Numbered from the stretch's first letter, positions 36,677-46,161 are shown. The stretch: DNA of 64,000 bases from Arcobacter sp. (GCA_024637195.1 JAGXFN010000006.1:62001-126000), one strand, 5' to 3'. The notes: generated by a model not told the origin, from the sequence alone. A program made the numbers and translations.

Positions 36677-37880
36677 ACTCTCTCGCAAAGTAGGGCTTTT
36701 CCTGCTGCTGTTTTACGGCCTGGGAAATATTCTCGGCGCGGGCATCTATGTGCTTGTGGGAAAAGTGGCCGGTATAGCAGGATATCATAGCGTTTTTGCC
36801 TTTCTTCTGGCCTGTGTGATCGCGCTTTTTACGGCGCTGAGCTATATGGAGCTTGCCTCGCGTTATCCCGTGAGCGCAGGAGTAGCTCTTTATATACAAG
36901 AAGGGATAGGTTTCAAGGCGCTTTCTGTCAGTTTCGGTCTGATAATAGCTGCTGCCGTGCTGATTTCGGCGGCAGCTATTGCTCATGGATTTGCAGGCTA
37001 TTTAAGCCAAATCGTCTCCATTGATAATACGCTCGCGATGGTGGTTTTGATACTTTTTCTTGCCATAATAGCCATCATAGGGATCAAAACAAGCGTTGTT
37101 ATCGCCTCAATACTGACGGTCATTGAGATCTCCGGGCTGCTCCTGCTCATCTATCACGGCTTTGACAAGATCACCCACCCTACAATCCGCTTTAGCGAGC
37201 ATCTCCCGCAAGGAAACTTTCAGGATCTATCGGTAGTTTTTCTGGGAGCTTTTTTGGCCTTTTACGCCTTTTTGGGCTTTGAAGATATGGTCAATATCGC
37301 AGAAGAGGTAAAAGAGCCGAGAAAAACGTTTCCGCTTGCCATTATCCTGGCCCTTGGAATATCGACGCTGCTCTATGTGCTGATCATTATCGTCGCTTTG
37401 GAGTCACTCTCTTTGCAAGAGCTTCAAGATTCACAGGCACCTTTTTCTGACATCTACGCGAAACTCACCGGCAAAGACCCCTTTGTTATCTCTGCCATCG
37501 CTGCCTTTGCTGTGCTTAACGGCGCACTGATACAGATCATTATGGCATCGCGTATTTTGTACGGCATGGCCGAGAAAGGTTGGCTGCCTTCGTTTCTTGC
37601 GCAGCTTTCGCCATGGACGTCTACCCCTGTAAGTGCCACGATTCTTGTCGCAGCGGCCACGATACTCTTTGCCTTACTCTTTGATCTGGTTGATTTGGCA
37701 GGTTATACCAGTATGCTGATACTGATCATCTTCACACTGGTGAACATTTCTCTGATCAAGATAAAAAGACGCGAACCTTCACCAAAAGGGGTGATTTCGA
37801 TTCCGATGTGGGTGCCTTGGTGCGGGCTGGCATTGAACCTGCTGCTGATCGGTATGCAGCTATTCCTTGATAAAGGATGA
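36654..37880 (+). CDS. APC-superfamily amino-acid permease
   Basis: Inner-membrane amino acid/polyamine permease of 408 aa with about 12 helices. TM1 contains the unwound-helix motif GLGNILGAGIYVLVG; TM6 has FYAFLGFEDMVNIAEEVKEPRKTFP, both characteristic of the APC family. Substrate cannot be assigned. ATG 36654 overlaps the previous gene; ATG 36663 (MRQVKLSRK) is an alternative. The next gene, pcm, begins directly after its stop codon. Confidence 0.87.
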   Translation: MKVMRQVKLSRKVGLFLLLFYGLGNILGAGIYVLVGKVAGIAGYHSVFAFLLACVIALFTALSYMELASRYPVSAGVALYIQEGIGFKALSVSFGLIIAAAVLISAAAIAHGFAGYLSQIVSIDNTLAMVVLILFLAIIAIIGIKTSVVIASILTVIEISGLLLLIYHGFDKITHPTIRFSEHLPQGNFQDLSVVFLGAFLAFYAFLGFEDMVNIAEEVKEPRKTFPLAIILALGISTLLYVLIIIVALESLSLQELQDSQAPFSDIYAKLTGKDPFVISAIAAFAVLNGALIQIIMASRILYGMAEKGWLPSFLAQLSPWTSTPVSATILVAAATILFALLFDLVDLAGYTSMLILIIFTLVNISLIKIKRREPSPKGVISIPMWVPWCGLALNLLLIGMQLFLDKG

Positions 37881-38492
37881 ATGATGAAACGTTCGCAGTT
37901 GATTACGTCGCTAATCCAGCGCGGTGCGTTAAAGAGTCCTGCCTTGATAGAGGCCTTTGAAATGGTTGATCGGGCAGATTTTGTCCCGCATGAACTGAGG
38001 GCAATGGCCTATGAAGACATACCTTTGCCTATAGGTGCTTTTCAGACGATTTCTCAGCCCTATACGGTCGCTTTTATGCTGGAGCTCCTGCAGCCAAATC
38101 TCAGCGACAGAGTACTTGATTTTGGCTCGGGGTCAGGATGGACGACGGCATTGCTTGCTTCTGTAAGCCAACATGTTGATGGAGTTGAGCGTATAGAAGA
38201 GCTGGTCTCTTTTGCACAAAAAAACCTTGCAAAATATGATTTTAACAATGTTGCCGTGCACCAGGCCCATGACGAATTAGGACTTAAGGGAGAGCATTTT
38301 GATAAGATACTGGTCTCCTGCGGAGCAGATGAGGTGCCCAAAGAACTTCTTGAACAGCTCAACAATGAGGGCGTCATGGTTATTCCTGTAGGCAACAGTA
38401 TTCTCAAAGTGAGGAAGAAAAGCGATGGATCGCTGCAGACACAAACGTACCCCGGCTTTGTCTTTGTTCCTCTGATACGACAGAAGAGCTAA
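37881..38492 (+). CDS. pcm: Protein-L-isoaspartate O-methyltransferase
   Basis: Pcm methylates isoaspartyl residues to start repair of aged proteins. SAM-binding motif VLDFGSGSGWTTALLA, the N-terminal RADFVPHELRAMAYEDIPLPIG and the substrate-side QTISQPYTVAFM are all family signatures. Length 203 aa is usual. It begins immediately after the APC permease stop with GGATGA as ribosome site; ATG 37884 is an alternative start. Cytoplasmic. Confidence 0.93.
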   Translation: MMKRSQLITSLIQRGALKSPALIEAFEMVDRADFVPHELRAMAYEDIPLPIGAFQTISQPYTVAFMLELLQPNLSDRVLDFGSGSGWTTALLASVSQHVDGVERIEELVSFAQKNLAKYDFNNVAVHQAHDELGLKGEHFDKILVSCGADEVPKELLEQLNNEGVMVIPVGNSILKVRKKSDGSLQTQTYPGFVFVPLIRQKS

Positions 38493-38512
38493 GACAAGGC
38501 TGCTTAATTGGT

Positions 38513-38518
38513 TATAAT
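38513..38518 (+). promoter_or_regulatory. -10 element placing +1 on the start codon of the next gene
   Basis: TATAAT ends exactly 7 bases before the A of ATG 38525, so the most likely transcription start is the start codon itself. No Shine-Dalgarno sequence lies between. Predicted leaderless promoter. Confidence 0.5.
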
Positions 38519-38524
38519 GCCGCC

Positions 38525-38800
38525 ATGATTTATGAATATAAAAATGAAAATTATGATTTAAGCAAGGTGACGCGTCTTTATCCTGCGGCAACAGTTGAAG
38601 TGCCGGGCGGTGAAAGCGCTCAAGTCTCTTTGGAGTGGGCAGATCTCAAGCGTGACAAGATCACGATTCTTTATTATGTCCTGGTCTTTGACTTTGACCC
38701 TCTTGGACAGACACCACTCAACCGAAAAGAGCTGAAGTGCGAAAGCAAAGATGAACTTTTTGCGGTCATGCAGGATGTCAATGCCTACTTTAAAAAGTAG
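38525..38800 (+). CDS. Conserved small cytoplasmic protein of unknown function
   Basis: A 91-aa acidic protein (YEYKNENYDLSKVTRLYPAA, KDELFAVMQDVNAYFKK). It has no signal peptide, membrane helix or familiar motif. I do not recognise it, although the pattern of alternating strands (ITILYYVLVFDFD) suggests a small alpha/beta fold. A TATAAT at 38513-38518 predicts a leaderless mRNA. It overlaps the MATE gene by 20 bases, so the two are probably cotranscribed. Confidence 0.7.
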   Translation: MIYEYKNENYDLSKVTRLYPAATVEVPGGESAQVSLEWADLKRDKITILYYVLVFDFDPLGQTPLNRKELKCESKDELFAVMQDVNAYFKK

Positions 38801-40109
38801 AAGTTCCCTCACAAAAATACTCTCTATCTCGATTCCGGCTGCCTTTAAGCATCTTCTTGACATGCTGCAGGTGCTGATTGATCTTATCATGATCGGCTCT
38901 TTGGGTGTTGCTGCCCTGGCGGCGATAGGATTGGGTCTGCAGTTTCTTATGGTCTTGAATGTTGTGATGACGATCTACGTCGTTGGCGGCAATGCCGTGA
39001 TAGCGCGCCATATCGGTTCGCGCCGCTTTCATCGGGCAAATATCGTTTTTTTCAACCTTTTCATCCTGGCCATGCTTCTCTCGTTCTTTGCTCTTTTTGT
39101 CGGCTACATCTGGTCTGAGCAGTTTTATCTTTGGATGGGAACGGGCCTTGAGGTGGCAAAACTTGGAAATGCCTATTTCGGGACACTCTCTTGGGGAATG
39201 CCGTTTATATTTTTGGATGCCCTCTTTTTCAATGTTCTGAGTGCAGCGGGAAAAACACAGGCCTCTTTATATATCAAGGCGGCCTCAGCGGGACTGAATA
39301 TTCTGCTTAACTACACCCTCATCTTTGGCCATTTCGGCTTTGATGCGATGGGTATTCAGGGTGCAGCGATCGCGACGATCATCTCGTATGCCTTCAATGT
39401 GGGAATATATGCCTTGCTGATCAGCCAAGACTCCAGTGTGCTGCGTTTTTATATCTACTTCTCTCTTTCAAGTCTCAAAAGCGTTTTTAAAGTCGGACTT
39501 CCGGCAAGTCTGGAACGCCTTATCACCGTATCAGCCTTTATGGTCTTTGTTATGGTGATCGCCAAATACGGAACAGAGGCACTGGCGGGATACCAGGTGG
39601 GACTGCGCATAGAGGGGTTGGCATTTATGCCCGGATTTGGATTTTCGATCGCAGCTATGGCATTGGTTGGACAGAGTCTGGGTGCAAAAAACAGCACTGC
39701 CGCGCACAACGACACAATAACGATCACAAAGATCGCGGCAGCTTTTATGGGTGTCGTCGGCGTTTTCTTGGTCTTTTTTCCGGAGTTTTTCGCCCAGTTC
39801 TTTACCAGAGATGAGAAGACAATAGAACTGGCATCGCTCTATCTTCAGCTGGTCGGCCTCTCGCAGGTCCCTTTGGCGGTGACCTTTGTTTTAAGCGGCG
39901 CACTTAGAGGGGCAGGGGCTACAAAAACGACCTTGAAGATCAATGTCGGCTCCCTTGTCTTCCTTCGCGTGTTGCCCTCGCTGTACATCAGCACACTCTC
40001 GGATGATATCTTCTGGATCTACCTTGTTATGATAACGGAGACCTTTATAAAAGGCGGGATGTTTTGGTATATCTTCACACAGGGCAAATGGAAAAACATC
40101 AAGATATAG
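38781..40109 (+). CDS. MATE-family efflux transporter
   Basis: Inner-membrane MATE exporter, 442 aa, about 12 helices in two homologous halves. N-terminal ILSISIPAAFKHLLDMLQVLID and AALAAIGLGLQFLM, then second-half GLPASLERLITVSAFM and AMALVGQSLGAKN, fit the MatE domains. Drug or metabolite specificity is unknown. ATG 38781 was chosen for its AGGA a few bases upstream; an in-frame upstream start at 38751 is deep inside the previous gene. Confidence 0.87.
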   Translation: MPTLKSRSSLTKILSISIPAAFKHLLDMLQVLIDLIMIGSLGVAALAAIGLGLQFLMVLNVVMTIYVVGGNAVIARHIGSRRFHRANIVFFNLFILAMLLSFFALFVGYIWSEQFYLWMGTGLEVAKLGNAYFGTLSWGMPFIFLDALFFNVLSAAGKTQASLYIKAASAGLNILLNYTLIFGHFGFDAMGIQGAAIATIISYAFNVGIYALLISQDSSVLRFYIYFSLSSLKSVFKVGLPASLERLITVSAFMVFVMVIAKYGTEALAGYQVGLRIEGLAFMPGFGFSIAAMALVGQSLGAKNSTAAHNDTITITKIAAAFMGVVGVFLVFFPEFFAQFFTRDEKTIELASLYLQLVGLSQVPLAVTFVLSGALRGAGATKTTLKINVGSLVFLRVLPSLYISTLSDDIFWIYLVMITETFIKGGMFWYIFTQGKWKNIKI

Positions 40110-40110
40110 A

Positions 40111-41352
40111 TCAATCGATCAGCTGCAGGGGATCGATATGGTAGTTGCTCTGTGTGACTTCAAACATCAGCTCATTATTGACACGGCCGATGATAGATCC
40201 GCGTTTAAGACGTACACCCTTTTTGATAGTCGGCGCGATCTTGTCTAGATGCGCATAGATCGTATGTATTCCGTTGTCGTGTTCGACAATGACGATATTG
40301 CTGAGCATGGAGGTCTCTTTGGCCAGGATGACCTTTCCGTTAAGGACATTTTTGACCTTGGCATCGGGAGCATTAGGTCTTAAAGAGACGGACTCGTTAA
40401 ATATTTTTATATGATAGATGGGATCTTCATAGGGACCGAATCTTTTGACAACGCTATAGCCGTCCAGAGGTGAGATCGTCTTTTTACCGCGGTATTTCTT
40501 TGTTTTTGCGGCATGATAGGCATCCGTGCGGGATTTTATTTTTGGCATAGAAGCTCGTGATTTTTGCGAGGTGCTTTTTTCTCTCTCCAGCTTGGCCAAA
40601 CGTGCTTTTTCATTTTCTAGTGCAATGCGTTTTGCTTTTTCATCTTCTTTGATAATACTTAGTTTGGTGAGTTCATTTTTAAGACTGTTTTGCTGCTTGA
40701 GAAGCTGTTTGACAGATGCCCGATACTCATTCTTCTGGTTTTTTAGTTTTAAGAGATTTTCTTTTTCTTTTTTGGTGATGCTCAGTACCTCTTTGCGCTT
40801 AGCGTCGATCTGCTCAATCGCTTCTTTGAGTGTATTGATCTTTCCTTGCATCGCTTCTATTTTTTTTGAGTTTGAAGAGAAATCATTTTGCAAAGCAGAG
40901 ATGTTGGCCCGGGTGATCTCCCCGAGTGACTCAAACACTTCTTCGGTGATAAGGGCCTCGTCATCTTTGGCTTTTTCATCATCGAGTATCAAGGAGAGAG
41001 AGACGTTCTTGGCCAGCATAAAGGCGAGGTCCTGGCGCAGCTGCTCCTGATTTTCCTGGAGCTTTCCTTGCGAGTTTTTGAGAAGCCCAAGCTCTTGAGC
41101 ATTGTCTTTGTAGCGCTGCTCTTTGAGGCTGAGTTCAAGCTGGAGTTCTTGAAGTTTTTTCTGCTGTCTTAAGAGTGTTCGCTCTTGGCGGATGATCTTT
41201 TTTGCAGTGGCGGCAAGGTTTTTATGGACATTAGAATAGGTCTTGTCAAATTTTTTAAGCTGCATGCTGGTATCTTTGATTTTTGCGTCAATACTCGTTT
41301 TGGCAAATAGCATACCGGCAAGGAAAAAAGCAAGAAGCAGGCTTAATCGCAT
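40111..41352 (-). CDS. EnvC-like M23 (LytM) protein with degenerate active site
   Basis: Periplasmic coiled-coil protein of 413 aa: signal peptide (LSLLLAFFLAGMLFA), long coiled coils (about 25-270) and a C-terminal LytM/M23 domain. The zinc ligands are lost: the usual HxxxD is absent, and the HLHFE motif reads ELMFE, while YAHLD is kept. This matches EnvC-type factors that activate cell-wall amidases at the septum without cutting peptidoglycan. It abuts ftsX (shared base) in the trmB-ftsE-ftsX cluster, as expected for the FtsEX-EnvC system. Confidence 0.85.
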   Translation of the reverse strand: MRLSLLLAFFLAGMLFAKTSIDAKIKDTSMQLKKFDKTYSNVHKNLAATAKKIIRQERTLLRQQKKLQELQLELSLKEQRYKDNAQELGLLKNSQGKLQENQEQLRQDLAFMLAKNVSLSLILDDEKAKDDEALITEEVFESLGEITRANISALQNDFSSNSKKIEAMQGKINTLKEAIEQIDAKRKEVLSITKKEKENLLKLKNQKNEYRASVKQLLKQQNSLKNELTKLSIIKEDEKAKRIALENEKARLAKLEREKSTSQKSRASMPKIKSRTDAYHAAKTKKYRGKKTISPLDGYSVVKRFGPYEDPIYHIKIFNESVSLRPNAPDAKVKNVLNGKVILAKETSMLSNIVIVEHDNGIHTIYAHLDKIAPTIKKGVRLKRGSIIGRVNNELMFEVTQSNYHIDPLQLID

Positions 41353-42164
41353 CAGACCTCTTCTTTATGATTAATGATCAGCATAAGGGCCAGCAGAACA
41401 GAAAGACTCAGTGCAATCGCAAAATGCAAGAAACTGTCTTTGGCATAATCAAAAAGAGTGACATGAATATTGATTTCATCAAAATAGGGCTCAGCCCATC
41501 CGGCACGAATGATCACGCCGAATGTGGCAAGGACCAATGAGGCAGCCGCCAGAGCATCTATAATGGCCAGACGAAAGAGTACGGCGGAGCGCAGCATGAT
41601 CGGCGCACCGAAAAGTGCCATGATATTCATCCGTTCGGCGTGCTGAAACTGCCAAATTCGCATCTCTTTGATGATAAGAAGCAGGGTGACAATAAAAACA
41701 GCAAAGGCAAATACCTGGGTGATTCCCTTATAGAGCAGAAGCAGTTTGTAGATCTGATCATGTGTTTTTGAGAAACTCTCCACGCGTTTGATCTGTTTCA
41801 TGTTTTCAAGTTGAGAGCTTAACATGTCGACCTCTTCAGGCTCGGGATAGTGCTCAAGAGAGAGTCTGTAAAACTTGGGCAGAGACGCCCGTAAAAGTCC
41901 AAGACTTGTCTTGTCCATCTCCTTTTCCAAGCGTTTGATCACTTTTTCAGGACTGATCTCTTCAATAGAACGGATTAGAGAAAACTGCGATTTTATAGAT
42001 GCTTCTTCCAGGTCGGTATTGGCAATGACGACGATGGAATAGTTTGCACGCAGGGATTCTTCGTATGAAGTGATGGCACGCTCAAGGATCTGATAGACCT
42101 GCAGCGTAAACAAGATCGTAAAGAGCGCGGCGATCAGTGAGAAGTGGTTCTTAAGAGACTTCAT
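41352..42164 (-). CDS. ftsX: Cell division protein FtsX
   Basis: Permease-like partner of FtsE, 270 aa, with one N-terminal helix, a periplasmic domain and three C-terminal helices (VFAFAVFIVTLLLIIKEM and following). FtsEX transmits ATP hydrolysis through the membrane to EnvC-like amidase activators at the septum. The start at 42164 ([14 protein letters not shown]) overlaps ftsE by 14 bases; ATG 42176 is possible. It is followed at once by the EnvC-like gene. Confidence 0.88.
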   Translation of the reverse strand: MKSLKNHFSLIAALFTILFTLQVYQILERAITSYEESLRANYSIVVIANTDLEEASIKSQFSLIRSIEEISPEKVIKRLEKEMDKTSLGLLRASLPKFYRLSLEHYPEPEEVDMLSSQLENMKQIKRVESFSKTHDQIYKLLLLYKGITQVFAFAVFIVTLLLIIKEMRIWQFQHAERMNIMALFGAPIMLRSAVLFRLAIIDALAAASLVLATFGVIIRAGWAEPYFDEINIHVTLFDYAKDSFLHFAIALSLSVLLALMLIINHKEEV

Positions 42165-42822
42165 AAATACTTCCATATTCGATATGTAGATGTTTGTAAT
42201 CGATTTTCATTGTTTCAGGGATATGGTGTGTTACAACAACGATCGTCGTCTTCAGCTGCGTGCAGGCACCCTCCAGGAGATTCCAGATGACCTGGGCGGA
42301 GTAATCATCGAGATTTCCCGTCGGCTCATCTGCGAGGATAATGATCGGGTTATGCGCCAATGCTCTCGCCATAGCAACACGCTGCTGCTCTCCACCGCTG
42401 AGTTCGAGGGGGTATTTGCCCAGTTGGTGGTTAAGCTTGACGTGGGTGAGCAGTTTTTGTACCTGAACCTCGCTGACATCTTTTGCATAGCCGGAGATGA
42501 TCAGCGGTAGCATAACATTCTTTTCGATTGTCCACTCTTTTATCAGTTTGTAGTCTTGAAAGACGATCCCCACATGGCGGCGGAGAAAATTGAGCTTTTT
42601 GCTGCTGATGTCATTCATCTTGACGCCGCCGACGATAAGCTCTCCCTGTTTGGGTGCTATAGCACCGTAGAGTGATTTTAAAAGAGTTGATTTTCCGCTT
42701 CCGCTGGCCCCGGTAATAAAGACGAACTCGCCTGAATTGATGGAAAAATTGCTTTGGTTGATGATCGTCTCGTTATTGTTATACGAGAGAGTAAGATCGT
42801 TTGCGATGATAACCTTATCCAT
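42151..42822 (-). CDS. ftsE: Cell division ATP-binding protein FtsE
   Basis: ABC ATPase of FtsEX, 223 aa. Walker [19 protein letters not shown]-loop GIVFQDYKL, signature [18 protein letters not shown], Walker [15 protein letters not shown], and His switch VVTHH. The start at 42822 ([16 protein letters not shown]) overlaps trmB by 8 bases; a longer open frame upstream lies inside trmB. It acts at the inner face of the membrane with FtsX. Confidence 0.93.
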   Translation of the reverse strand: MDKVIIANDLTLSYNNNETIINQSNFSINSGEFVFITGASGSGKSTLLKSLYGAIAPKQGELIVGGVKMNDISSKKLNFLRRHVGIVFQDYKLIKEWTIEKNVMLPLIISGYAKDVSEVQVQKLLTHVKLNHQLGKYPLELSGGEQQRVAMARALAHNPIIILADEPTGNLDDYSAQVIWNLLEGACTQLKTTIVVVTHHIPETMKIDYKHLHIEYGSIYEVS

Positions 42823-43981
42823 ACAGAAGCTCTTTGAGTTTGAGATGTGATTGAAAGTTCGTGTACGAGGCGATAGGCTGACTTGGAAAGTAGAGAGCTT
42901 CGCCTTCTTTGATGATAATAAAGAGGTGCTCCGGCTTGTCAAATGAGCCCATAGACAGACGCAACAGATAATCCCCCGTGTTCATTTTGTAGAGGCGTTC
43001 AAAATGAACAAACCCGTCTTTAAAACGGTGGGTGGTTCCATTGAGCGTAAGCAGATCCGCTGTACACACCCCTGTAAGCGAAAAGTCAAAACTATTTTCA
43101 ATCGGGAGTGAGAGCTCGTGATTGGCAAGTGTAATGTCATAGATGTTTTTTTCCATACCGCGCCAGCGGGTCTCATACTTGCTGATGATACCGATATCTT
43201 GGTTTTTACGCACTCTAAAATCACTCTGAGTAAGGGCTAAAAAAGTCTCTAAAGCATAGGCAAAATAGTTTTCGCTGTCCGTTCTAAGCTCCAGGGTCCC
43301 CTCTTTTTTCAGACAGCGAATAGACTCGGAGATAAAGGCCTTTGAGATGACACGGCGGTGCGGTTTCTTGTCCCACGGAACAGGAAAGTGCACAAAGATA
43401 CGTCCGACCAGATTGGAGGGAACAAATTCCAAAAAGAGCCTGGCATCAAAGTCAAGCAGCAAAATATTGTCAAGCTTCTGGATAGAGATCTGTTTGAGCA
43501 CCTGTTCTATAGAGGCCTTGTGGATCTCTATGCCGACATGCAGCACATCAGGGTTCTCTTTGGCCTGATGCAAAAGGTGTACACCGCTTCCGAAACCGAC
43601 TTCGATCCAGATCTCTTTTGCCTCAGGAAAGCTCTCGGCAAAAAAGTCGATCCTTTTAAGGGCAGACTCCTTGTCTCTGTGGTGATGCTCTTTTTGGGAA
43701 AGATTGGAGAAAAGTATCTCCAGTTCTGCCTTGTCCGCATAGGCTTGGATGGCTCTTTTGATATGCAGATTTGGTGATACCCGCGTGACCTTGTCACTTT
43801 TCAAAAGCCACTTCTCTTGCGTGTGTTTCAGCTGCAAGAAGAAGGTCTTCTCTTCACTCTTCGCGCAGATCAGTTTGTCATCGGGATAATTGACATTGGA
43901 GGCGATAAAGTCAAACTCGACCCCATTATGAACACAGGGAAAAGCGACTTCGTGGAAGTCTTTTATTTGAATATGCGGCAT
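42815..43981 (-). CDS. trmB: tRNA (guanine-N7-)-methyltransferase, long form
   Basis: TrmB makes m7G46 in tRNA. At 388 aa it is longer than the usual 220-240 aa. The methyltransferase core (about 110-300) has IWIEVGFGSGVHLLHQA, HVGIEIHKASIEQVL and IFVHFPVPWDKKPHRRVIS; an N-terminal region (1-110) and a C-terminal region (300-388) flank it. I recall such extended forms as common in Campylobacterota. It heads the trmB-ftsE-ftsX-envC-like cluster and starts 10 bases after the FnIII lipoprotein. Confidence 0.92.
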   Translation of the reverse strand: MPHIQIKDFHEVAFPCVHNGVEFDFIASNVNYPDDKLICAKSEEKTFFLQLKHTQEKWLLKSDKVTRVSPNLHIKRAIQAYADKAELEILFSNLSQKEHHHRDKESALKRIDFFAESFPEAKEIWIEVGFGSGVHLLHQAKENPDVLHVGIEIHKASIEQVLKQISIQKLDNILLLDFDARLFLEFVPSNLVGRIFVHFPVPWDKKPHRRVISKAFISESIRCLKKEGTLELRTDSENYFAYALETFLALTQSDFRVRKNQDIGIISKYETRWRGMEKNIYDITLANHELSLPIENSFDFSLTGVCTADLLTLNGTTHRFKDGFVHFERLYKMNTGDYLLRLSMGSFDKPEHLFIIIKEGEALYFPSQPIASYTNFQSHLKLKELLYG

Positions 43982-43991
43982 TTATACGCTT

Positions 43992-45245
43992 CTATTTACT
44001 AGGAGTTGAAAAGAGGACATCAGCTGGTGCTGTTGGTTCGGAAGCGATGTTGTTCACATCAACAGCCATGACCTGAAATTTGTACTGAACATCAGGTTGC
44101 AGGTCACGGGCAACATAGCTTGTTTCTTTTATTCCGGTGATCTCTTGGGTCTTTGAGTTGATCCAACTCTCTTTTGTCGTCTTGATCAACGTGTAGCTGT
44201 GTGTGCGCGGATCGTTGCTTTTCCAACGCAGTACGGCGCTGTTGTTTTTTACGACAGCATCGATAAAGGTCGGCATTTGCGGTTTTCCCAGGGTGCTTCC
44301 ATGTACAGGCGTATTTTGAAGAGGACTTTCCAGACCATCTTTGTCAACGGCGCTGACTTTATAATAGTAGTTAACCCCGTCTTTGGCGATCTCGTCAGTA
44401 AACTCTGTTTCATTGAGTTTGACATAATAGTTATAAGTTCCATTGCTTGAGGTTGCGCGATAGATATTGTAGTAATCAAGATCTTTTTCGCGGTTCGCAT
44501 CCCATCTTAGAGTGATTTTCTTTGGCAACTGTGTACTTGCTTGAAGATTTTGCACAGGCTTTGGCAAGGGCTTGGTCGCAACTTTTACGATCTCGCTAGG
44601 AGTCGATTTTACTCCTTCATATGTCAGCGCGCGCAGGCGGTACTTGTAGACACGGTTGTCATCAAGTTCTTTGTCGATATATTCTGCTTGCAGACGGTGC
44701 TCGATGGTCGCGATCTGCTCCCACTCCGGCTTCTCTATGGTTTGACGTTCTAGTACATACCCTTTTACCAGCGCGTTATCATGCGGACGCCAGATCAGTT
44801 TTGCCATACGCGGAAGATTACCGATAGAATCAAAAAAACTGACCGACTCAAGTACCGGATGTGTGGTCACTCTGAAGGTCTCTGAAGCTTCCGACTCTTG
44901 CATTTTTTCATTAAAACTTGAAAATCTGTAAACATAGGTCGTATTCGGCTGAAGCGCGGTGTCTGAGTAATGTGAAACGAAACGCCCCTCTACGGAGTAG
45001 ATACGGGTTAGCTTTTCATCAGCAGACTCCGGGTTGTTGCGGTAGACATAATAGCCTTTTACGCGGGCATCACGAAGAGGCTTCCACTCAAAAGCGATGC
45101 TCGTCATTGACTCTATATGACCGTTAATGGAAACCTTAGGCAGGGTCGGATCTATTACAGGCTCTTTTGCTGCTGTAGGCTGATGTGTACAGGCGCTAAA
45201 TAGAATTGAAATGGCGGCTAAAGTCGGTAGAAATAATTGCTTCAT
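43992..45245 (-). CDS. Fibronectin type III repeat lipoprotein
   Basis: A 417-aa predicted lipoprotein: signal MKQLFLPTLAAISILFSAC with lipobox Cys, then about four FnIII modules. Examples are AFEWKPLRDARVKGYYVYRN, LIWRPHDNALVKGYVLERQ, LRWDANREKDLDYYNIYRA and LRWKSNDPRTHSYTLIK. The likely site is the outer membrane or cell surface, as an adhesive or scaffold protein. ATG 45245 was chosen for the signal peptide. The first 50 bases overlap the rluD-like gene in another frame. Partner unknown. Confidence 0.85.
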   Translation of the reverse strand: MKQLFLPTLAAISILFSACTHQPTAAKEPVIDPTLPKVSINGHIESMTSIAFEWKPLRDARVKGYYVYRNNPESADEKLTRIYSVEGRFVSHYSDTALQPNTTYVYRFSSFNEKMQESEASETFRVTTHPVLESVSFFDSIGNLPRMAKLIWRPHDNALVKGYVLERQTIEKPEWEQIATIEHRLQAEYIDKELDDNRVYKYRLRALTYEGVKSTPSEIVKVATKPLPKPVQNLQASTQLPKKITLRWDANREKDLDYYNIYRATSSNGTYNYYVKLNETEFTDEIAKDGVNYYYKVSAVDKDGLESPLQNTPVHGSTLGKPQMPTFIDAVVKNNSAVLRWKSNDPRTHSYTLIKTTKESWINSKTQEITGIKETSYVARDLQPDVQYKFQVMAVDVNNIASEPTAPADVLFSTPSK

Positions 45246-46161
45246 TAATGAACTCCATGTCAAAATTTTCTTCAAGGTAAGCTTCCATGCTCTCATGCAC
45301 CGGTGCGACAAACTCCATCTTTTTCAGAGATTTTGGGTGCACGAAGTATAAGATATATGCATGCAGAAAAATTTCATCGATTTTATCTTCTTTGCTCTTA
45401 AAGCCGTATAAATGGTCGCCCAAGATACCTCTGCCTATGCTCTCAAGATGGACACGGATCTGATGGGTTCGACCGCTGTAGAGCTTGCAGGCGATCAGTT
45501 CATTCTTCTCGTTTTTGGAAGGGTAGAGCTTGGAAAACTCGGTCTTTGCTTCTTTTGCACCTTCGATCACTGCCATCTTCAGGCGGTTGGACGAATTTCT
45601 GCCTATGGCCTTGTCGACAAACAAATTTTCTTTCAAAGGCATATTGAGAATGGCCAGATAGTAGCGCCCCATTGTACGGTCTTGAAGCTGTAGCGAGAGG
45701 GCATGGTGGGCTTCATTGTTCTTGGCAACGACCATGACGCCGCTTGTTCCCTTGTCCAGACGGTGGACAATGCCGTGACGCTCCTCGCCGCTAATGGTGG
45801 AGAGCCGGATGCCCTTGTGTTTGAGCCAGTCCACTAAAGTCGGCTCTTTGACCGAAGGGGCAGGGTGGACGGTGAGTCCTTTGGGTTTGTTAATGACAAG
45901 AAGATCATCATCTTCATAAAGGATCTCAACATCAAAATCAATCTTTTGCGGCTTGGTTACTACTGCTTCTGGAAAGTCAATATGAATATTTTGGCCACTT
46001 TTCAGCTTCACTCCGGGTCGTGTTACCGCCTTGCCGTCAACCGTGACACAGCCCTCTTTTATTAAAGAGAGAACCTGATTTCGGGTCGTCTCAAGGGTGG
46101 TACTTAGAAATTTGTCCAGTCGTTCGGGTGTCTCGCAGAGACAGTTCTTTGGTTCGTGCAT
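45196..46161 (-). CDS. RluD-type 23S rRNA pseudouridine synthase
   Basis: RluA-family pseudouridine synthase, 321 aa. N-terminal S4 domain (ERLDKFLSTTLETTRNQVLS...VTVDGKAV), catalytic motif RLDKGTSGVMV with the essential Asp, and the C-terminal HQIRVHLESIGRGILGD. It most resembles RluD, which modifies helix 69 of 23S rRNA, but RluB/C/D paralogues are hard to tell apart here. The 3' end overlaps the FnIII lipoprotein gene by 50 bases, a long overlap for this genome. Confidence 0.9.
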   Translation of the reverse strand: MHEPKNCLCETPERLDKFLSTTLETTRNQVLSLIKEGCVTVDGKAVTRPGVKLKSGQNIHIDFPEAVVTKPQKIDFDVEILYEDDDLLVINKPKGLTVHPAPSVKEPTLVDWLKHKGIRLSTISGEERHGIVHRLDKGTSGVMVVAKNNEAHHALSLQLQDRTMGRYYLAILNMPLKENLFVDKAIGRNSSNRLKMAVIEGAKEAKTEFSKLYPSKNEKNELIACKLYSGRTHQIRVHLESIGRGILGDHLYGFKSKEDKIDEIFLHAYILYFVHPKSLKKMEFVAPVHESMEAYLEENFDMEFINEAIISTDFSRHFNSI

